Positions 57,811 through 64,000 of a stretch of 64,000 nt of DNA are shown here, piece by piece. This stretch comes from Ectobius pallidus (Eukaryota; Arthropoda; Insecta; Blattodea; Ectobiidae), in the NCBI GenBank assembly GCA_964059195.1, contig CAXKWD010000003.1, positions 194,270,174 to 194,334,173 on the forward strand, in the 5' to 3' direction. The first letter of the stretch is position 1. Each line of letters begins with the position of its first letter. Under the pieces are notes generated by a model. The model made no database searches. It was given only the letters and a program-made list of their open reading frames with translations, and was not told the DNA's origin. The position numbers and the translations under genes were made by a program.

Positions 57811-58333
57811 ACATTAAATGGGCCAAAAAGTTGTATTTCTGATGATGAATTGTGCCCTGTTAAAAGCATTTAGGGTCCATAAATTTTCACAATCTGACAC
57901 CAAACTGTCTTCAAAAGTTCTTAGAAAATAGCTGTTGGATGTCAATAACCTACAAAACAAGGGGAAACTGAGGACAAAAACCCATTGTTTTGACATTCAG
58001 AGGGTGTATTGTGTTTATTTTGAAGAGGATTATAATTTAGAAAGAGCAGGTATACACAGGCATGAATGTCTGGTCTGTAGGGTTGGGTTGATCAGCATGC
58101 AACAGCTGCTGAAAAAACTCACATGTTCATGGAATGTGGTCAATTTGACTGTTACACAAATAAAATCTTTTCTTGCACGGTTCCTTTAACACTGACGGGT
58201 AAGTGACATGGGATGATAAAGGATGTTAAGAAGGGAAGGTAGTGTAAAAAACACTCCCGTGAAGACAATATCCAATAATAATAATAAATAAATACAGAAA
58301 GACAGTATCCTTGCATGAAAACATTGTACTTGA

Positions 58334-60475
58334 GGAGACAGGACTGAAAAAACCCCAGATACCATATGCAACACATTCAATGAATACTTTATAAACGTAG
58401 CTAAATCACTTAATAATAAAGATGTAACACCCATAACAAACAATATTAACCCAACTGACAAAACAATATTTTTGCACCCTACCACTGTGACAGAAATAAA
58501 AAATGTCATCAATAGTCTTAAAAACTCAAATTCTAGTGGATGGGATGAGATATCACCTAAGCTAATAAAACAGTGTCAACCACATATTGTAGATCTTTTA
58601 GAACATTTAATAAACTTTTCAATTGCCAAAGGTAAATTTCCTGACTGTCTGAAAGTAAATATAGTACGACCCATTCACAAAAGTAGTAATAAGAGAGACG
58701 TAAGTAATTACAGGCCTATCACACTAACATCAACGCTAGGTAAAATATTTGAAAAAATTATAAAAAACAGACTAGACATATTCTTAGCAAAACACAACGT
58801 AATAAAAGAATATCAACATGGTTTCAGAAAGAAATACTCAACGATATCTGCAGTGGCTGAATTTATACATGAAGTTATGACAAAATTGGATAGGAATGAA
58901 AAAGTAGTAAGTTTATTTTTGGATCTTTCGAAGGCATTCGACTGTGTCAGTCATAAAACTCTACCAGCAAAGCTCGACATGTACGGCATAAGGGGTATCA
59001 GTAAGGACCTCATTGGATCCTATCTACAAGAACGTACACAATATACTGAAATCATTCACAAGGAAGATGGCTCTTTCAGAAAAATAAAGTCGGACTGCAG
59101 AATTGTCAAAAATGGTATCCCCCAAGGCTCAGTGTTAGGACCCCTGTTATTTATTCTTTATGTAAACAACATACCAGAACTTCCAAACCTTAAAGTAATA
59201 TCTTATGCGGACGACACTACGGCTATATTTTCAGATAAAACAATGGAGCTACTTAAGATGTCCTCAACCCTAAATTCCACCTCACTCGTTCAGTACTTTG
59301 AAAGCAATAATCTGACTATAAATGTAAAGAAAAATAAAGTGTTAAAATTCCAGCTACAACCAAGAAACCAGGATGAAATCTTTCAACTGAAAATAAACGA
59401 CAATGATGAAGGTATCATTGAAGAAACCTTCTCCCATTCATTCCTGGGAATAAGGGTAGATAATTACTTAAACTGGGAAGAACAAATAGATAATATCTGT
59501 AACAAGGTTAGTAAAAGTATATATTTAATAAGGCAATTGGCATGCATAATGGAGGAAAATATTCTAAAGATTGTGTATTATGGGACAGTTTTTCCACAGA
59601 TTAATTATGGCATAGAACTATGGGGATGTGCAGCAAACATACACATGAATAGACTATAGAATTTACAAAAAAAAAAAACATTAGAATAATGTTCAAATTA
59701 AATAGGATGCAGTTGTGTAGGGAAAGTTTCAGAAATAACAACATACTAACACTTACCTCACTGTACGTATATAAAACAATACTACTTGTAACAGAAAATA
59801 CAAACCATCATGAGAAAAATAACACTGTACACTCACACAATACTCGAACAAACCAGGCCTACCATCAACTAACATACCAACACAAATCAATAAATAAAGA
59901 TCCATATGTAAGAGGCATCACATTTTATAACAAACTTCCAACGCACATAAAAAATCTCCCAAAAAATAAATTCAAATCTGCCCTTAAAAACTACCTAATA
60001 GGAAAGGTGCTGTACAAATTAGATGAATATTAGATGATAACTAGACTAGATAACAAATTAGATGATAACTAGACTATTGAATACACAATATAACTAAATT
60101 TAAAATTATTGTAAGTCTTGTATTGTAATTACATTATTGTAATTATTGTAAGTACCTAGGAAAGATTTTATGTACATACCTAGTTAATAAGTAAATAGTT
60201 TTAAAGATATAGTAAGTTTAGTACCTAGAAATGCCTGCATGTGCTATATCTATGTTTAACATTGTAAATATTTCAATTATTATAACATGCATTGTATCTA
60301 GGCTTAACATTGTAATTTATTATTAAAATTATCATGTAACCTATCCTAGACTTAAGTTTATTGTAAAACACTGATTTAGTATGTAAGATAGCATGACAAT
60401 GCCTGAAACTTATAAAAAAGTCTATTGGCTGCGAATAAATATTATTATTATTATTATTATTAATACCGGTAGAGG
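58334..60475 (+). mobile_element. jockey/CR1-type LINE, 5'-truncated, with RT domain
   Basis: The open frame runs from after the stop at 58331 to 59659 and has no ATG of its own at the start. It carries SSGWDEISPKLIK, NYRPITLTSTLGKIFEKII, the catalytic FLDLSKAFDCVSH, NGIPQGSVLGPLLF and SYADDTTAIF, the full RT palm. The frame breaks at a 12-A run (about 59669-59680). It resumes at 59689-60033 with NTRTNQAYHQL, GITFYNKLPTHIKNLP and KFKSALKNYL, the C-terminal tail. The endonuclease domain is missing. The 3' UTR ends in ATT repeats at 60442-60461. Confidence 0.9.
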
Positions 60476-60899
60476 TCAAATTGACCACACATCCATGGTT
60501 AAGAGTTAAACAAATATGTGCATTTTTGTCATAATATTTTAAAATGAGTCATTTCATATCAGTTTAAGGCAGTGCTTTGTGCACTACTGCTCATCAGTAA
60601 GAAAAACTTCAATTACTTAGATAGATCACCCCAAATCTGTTTTCTTCCTTGATTTATCTGATTATGAGGGTATAACCAGGGTTCGAATCAAACATTTTGA
60701 CGAGGAGCAAAATTAAATGTGGGTTCAAATTTATCCAGTTTAATAACCAGAACATCCACTCTCTGTAAAATACATACTTTGACAGTTGACAGACTACACA
60801 GAACAGCAATCACAACTGCACTCATTGTCATAGCAAACATTCTTTAACAATTTAACGGTATTGTTGCTGGCAGAAAGAAACCAACACTAAGCAGTAATG

Positions 60900-61556
60900 C
60901 ATGGGCGTACGGTAAGGGGGGGTTCAGGGCCGTTTAAACCCCTCCCGAAATATCTGCAATATTTTTAAATCATGGAACGAAATAAATAAAAAAAATCTGG
61001 TTCGGTTGTTACATATTTTACAATTTCGAACATATCAAAGCACTATTTAAGATTTATCGTAATTTATTTAAATTCAAATTTCAAAACCTCATGGTGTTTA
61101 TAGTTTTTCAGCTTAATAACAGTAAACAAAAATCCCTTCGGAATCTGTCAAACGACAACTCGAATACTCCCGCCGAAATCCATCAACCTGTTTGTAAAGC
61201 CAACGAGCTCATCACAAAATTATCATGAAATAATTGGCATTAATCGGGCTTTTCCACCGGTGGATTTACAGTTGACTTTAAAAACGTGCCCTATACACCT
61301 TACAGCATTATGATGATTTTTCAAAAGAAAGTTTTTATTTATAGACTCTAGCTTAAACGAGAAATGGATAGAAATCTCAAGAAAAACAGTTTCAAAGACT
61401 GAGCTGCATATTAATTTATTACAGTGCTTTAATTATCACAATACAATTGTTTAGTAATTTAAAAAAAAGTATTAATTCACAATGTGCGCAAGGACATGGA
61501 GCTGAGACGACTTTACATTTAACCCCTCCCGAACAAAATTTCACCGTACGCCCATG
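60900..61556. mobile_element. non-autonomous hAT (catgggcgtacgg family)
   Basis: The perfect 8-bp duplication cagtaatg flanks the element (60892-60899, 61557-61564). The ends catgggcgtacggt and accgtacgcccatg are perfect inverted repeats, followed by acccctcccgaa on both sides in opposite orientation. No coding sequence. Confidence 0.92.
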
Positions 61557-61799
61557 CAGTAATGGCTTTAAACCTTATGCCTGTTGACATGCTTCTGTTA
61601 CACTGTGCATGTCAAATGCTTGCTGAATAAATACTGTCGCTATGCATTGTGCTGGAGTTGCGGCATTATGAAGAAACATAAGTGCATGTTTCTGGTATTT
61701 GAACTGGAATTTTAAAACGAAGTTTATGAAACGTAGAAAAATATATCCCTGGCAGAGTAGAAATTTTTATTTTATGAGAGGGGGAAGCCCTCCCCCATC

Positions 61800-62215
61800 C
61801 CACCGTTGATTCAAACCCTGGATATCTGTATCTGTTACCCTATGATCCCCAGGTGGGGCAAAGGGGCCTCCAATGGAGGTTTCATTACCTATACTAATTT
61901 TGATATGCTTATTTTCCGAGAGAGGGTAGAGGGACAGGTGATAAGCCCATCGCCTCGCAACCCCCCTCTGGAAACTAAGTATTTCTTGGACGTGAAAGGG
62001 CCAAGAAATTTTGTCCAGAGGCTCTAATTTAGGCTTGGAGTTCTTTTACGTGCTGTAAATCTACGACACGGGACCCCCAGCTTAAAGTCCCTCCCGGAGG
62101 ACTCCGTGCCCAGGATTTTTACGTCCTGAAAAATCCATCGACCGCTGCCGGGTTTGATCCCACGCCCTGTGGATCTAGAGGCGGGCACGCTACCTCTAGA
62201 CCACCGCGGCCAACA
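61800..62215 (-). mobile_element. tRNA-derived SINE, second family
   Basis: On the minus strand the head reads ggccgcggtggtctagaggt, with an A-box-like tggtctagagg and a B-box-like gggatcaaacccgg, spaced as in a tRNA. The body has gtcctccgggagggacttta and a 3' region at about 61840. It is distinct from the 56040 SINE. Confidence 0.75.
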
Positions 62216-62219
62216 AACC

Positions 62220-63055
62220 CTGGATATAATGCATATTATATAAAGTCATGCATGATAGATACATCAGTACTGTGTAACTCATCTCACATCAAATTGACTA
62301 AATTTTACAGGTAAGATCGACTCAGTGCTAGGAAATATCTGGTAGAATTGTAAGTTTGAACAATTAATGACATAAGAAATTATATTGCATAAATTTCGTT
62401 AAGAGTGCTGTTTATTTGTAAATTATTAAAATATAAATTTAGTTCATATTATTCTTGTTTTTGTATTGTATTTGTAAATATCGAACGATATCTCATATCG
62501 ATAGTAACTACCGATTCCACATGTTTGTAAGCACAATCGCGAATGTCCAATCAAGACCGTCCAATGCGCAGTACAACAAATCCTCAAGCAGTCATGGGTT
62601 TGCTCTGGGAACAAACCTCTATGGGGTCATAGGTCAATTACCTTTGCATAATTACTTTAGGTTGCGCAAGCGTGTTTCTAAAAGGAACCAAATGTATTAA
62701 TACATATAATTATATAAATACTTTATTACTTCTTCGTTGTAGTTCTAATTTATTCGAATATAAATTTCATTTTAAATTTGGATATGATTGATGTTCAATG
62801 TTGGTACTTGATATTGGCAGCAATGACCAAGAAAAACAAATGAAAGTGATTTTCCGTTTTAAGAGTCTGTCTTGTCTGTTCGTAGCCGGATATAATTAAT
62901 ATGTTCAAAAAATAATTACGCATCACATTTTGTCACATTGTAATTTAAAAAATAATATGCATAAATGATTTTAGCGGTTCACTTTATCCGGGCAGATTTT
63001 CGCCGGCTAATTACCGGCATTATGTTAGTGGGGTGTGACTGTTGAACATGACAGG
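62220..63055. other. intergenic stretch with nothing recognised
   Basis: AT-rich, with no domain-like frame. It would include the promoter of the locus starting near 63.1 kb; no TATA box or initiator can be picked with confidence. Confidence 0.4.
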
Positions 63056-63059
63056 CATG

Positions 63060-63127
63060 ACAGGTGGTGAAAAGTGTGAGAAGAAATAATTTGTTGTGCA
63101 AAAACTTGAAAGGAAATAATGGTCAAG
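63060..63127 (+). other. candidate 5' non-coding exon with short uORF
   Basis: The sequence ends ...aataATGGTCAAG before a strong donor gtatgtgt at 63128. Joined to the acceptor at 63227 it reads ATG GTC AAG GTC TAA, a four-codon upstream ORF. The 5' limit is unknown. Confidence 0.4.
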
Positions 63128-63227
63128 GTATGTGTAGTAGTTCCATCGTTAGTTTTCATCTTAAAGCGAATTTGAGTCTGAATTTTTCAAAATTATATTA
63201 ATAGTGCTGTCAACGAATATTTTAAAG

Positions 63228-63340
63228 GTCTAATGGAGGTACAGGAGAAACCAATTTTTGTGCCTCCTAAAAAGAGAACTTCAGGAAAGCGGTTTGGAGG
63301 TGCAAGTAATGGTCATGTTGATCACATCATGACTGTACAG
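63228..63340 (+). CDS. candidate first coding exon of an unidentified gene
   Basis: The acceptor tattttaaag ends at 63227. ATG at 63233 opens 36 codons ending phase 0 at 63340 before gttaga. The peptide reads MEVQEKPIFVPPKKRTSGKR, then FGGASNGHVDHIMTVQ. The basic PPKKRTSGKR could be a nuclear localisation signal. The other frames have stops, the GC content is locally higher, and the splice signals fit on both sides, which supports a real exon. I do not recognise the family. The rest of the gene lies beyond the window. Confidence 0.42.
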
Positions 63341-63344
63341 GTTA

Positions 63345-63920
63345 GACTCCGTTTACTGGGGCTAAGTTTGACTTACTGTATTTGAAGATTTGTGATTTTT
63401 TGTTTCTGTTTTTTTTTCAAAAAAATTACTTATTGAGAAATGCTTGCACATATCGAAAACCACTTGGACTGGACTTTTTTAATGCTTAGCCAGTGACGGA
63501 TCTAGACTGTCTGGGTCTTGGGGTAAAAAGGTAATTCGGCACCTTTCTCTCATTAATGACAGCAGTAAATTTTTATTGTACTAATCATAGCTTCCGAAGG
63601 TTTAATATGAAGTACCATAAAAAGCATTGGCAAAAGATAGATTTATGCCATGCACGAGCCAAGCTTCACCTGCCAGCTGCTTCCCCTCGCTACCGAGCCT
63701 TGTGCGCACACCTCACTATTATACCATTGGCTTCCACAGGAAGCCATGATTGTACCCTTCATCATATACGCATAAAAATATACAAAACCACAGTGTTAGG
63801 AATATTACCCTGCCACCATATCAAAAGTACACAGAATAAAATATTCCGAAAATGACCCTTGCACCAAAACTGTTATTTCTCATGCTCTCTAAACTTAAAT
63901 AGATGAATTCTCCCTTCACC
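63345..63920. other. presumed intron, no supported feature
   Basis: T-rich tracts near 63400; 63480-63890 contains an ORF of 99 codons with no recognisable domain. A repeat-like phrase (agccagtgacggatctagac) at 63490 resembles the start of a dispersed element, but no partner end is visible. Confidence 0.35.
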
Positions 63921-63924
63921 GCTC

Positions 63925-64000
63925 AGCAATCGTTTGTGGTGTAGTGGTTTAAGGCTACTGGTTAAGGTGCTAGTAATCACAAGTTCGAATTCCGGTAGAT
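63925..64000 (+). mobile_element. tRNA-derived SINE head, cut by window end
   Basis: A-box-like tggtgtagtggtttaaggc (from 63937) and B-box-like agttcgaattccgg (from about 63982) are spaced as in a tRNA gene. The sequence continues past the window, so a bona fide tRNA cannot be excluded, but the stems do not fold cleanly. Confidence 0.65.

Noticed and set aside
57644..57826. Poly-Phe minus-strand open frame
   Set aside because: It is produced by the GAA microsatellite.
63937..64000. Possible genuine tRNA gene at the window end
   Set aside because: A and B boxes are present but the acceptor and anticodon stems do not pair well; a SINE head is more likely, though the window ends too early to be certain.

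Overview
The window is a stretch of a large, AT-rich, repeat-laden arthropod nuclear genome. Introns of 5 to 12 kb, hAT, Tc1/mariner, pogo-like and piggyBac relics, tRNA-derived SINEs, jockey/CR1-like LINE pieces and Penelope-like GIY-YIG pieces together suggest a polyneopteran insect such as a cockroach or termite. That placement is inference; no species-diagnostic gene is present.

Three host loci are visible, all on the + strand. (1) Positions 102-36994 carry the last six coding exons of the Ral effector RalBP1/RLIP76 (Drosophila Rlip). They run from the end of the RhoGAP domain through the Ral-binding coiled coil to the stop codon, and every splice phase agrees. The 5' part of the gene lies before the window. 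(2) Positions 51602-52816 hold one long exon for a 404-residue, Ser/Thr/Pro-rich, probably disordered protein that I cannot name. (3) Around 63.1-63.34 kb there is a likely 5' exon and first coding exon of another unidentified gene, with a tiny upstream ORF whose stop overlaps the main start.

Most of the rest is mobile DNA. Intron after 232: a decayed mariner, a hairpin MITE, two hAT copies and two copies of an unclassified repeat (family A). Intron after 7994: two hAT MITEs with 8-bp target duplications, a pogo-like element split by a third family A copy, a Tc1/mariner-type element with a helix-turn-helix remnant, LINE pieces, a GTF2IRD2-like hAT relic holding a SINE, and two more TA-flanked elements. 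Intron after 20207: a fold-back Tc1-type element. Intron after 25339: three large inverted repeats, one hAT, a repeat with terminal hairpins and one mariner deletion derivative. Intron after 31393: a piggyBac derivative and a mariner with long arms. The 37-51.6 kb intergenic region holds the second hairpin-ended repeat, a third fold-back mariner, two pogo-like copies (one split by a hAT), another hAT and an A-rich minisatellite. The 52.8-63 kb region holds a TA-flanked element split by a head-to-head Penelope pair, a complete SINE inside a LINE tail, a second A-rich minisatellite, a LINE reverse transcriptase, a hAT MITE and further SINEs.

The most striking theme is how often pieces of transposase coding sequence sit as long inverted arms (20852-21548, 35338-36267, 43150-43850, 53418-54370), alongside other inverted repeats without recognised coding (25403-25879, 26251-26484, 26130-27800). 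Several lie in RalBP1 introns, so they would be transcribed as hairpins. Whether they feed small-RNA silencing is inference and testable.
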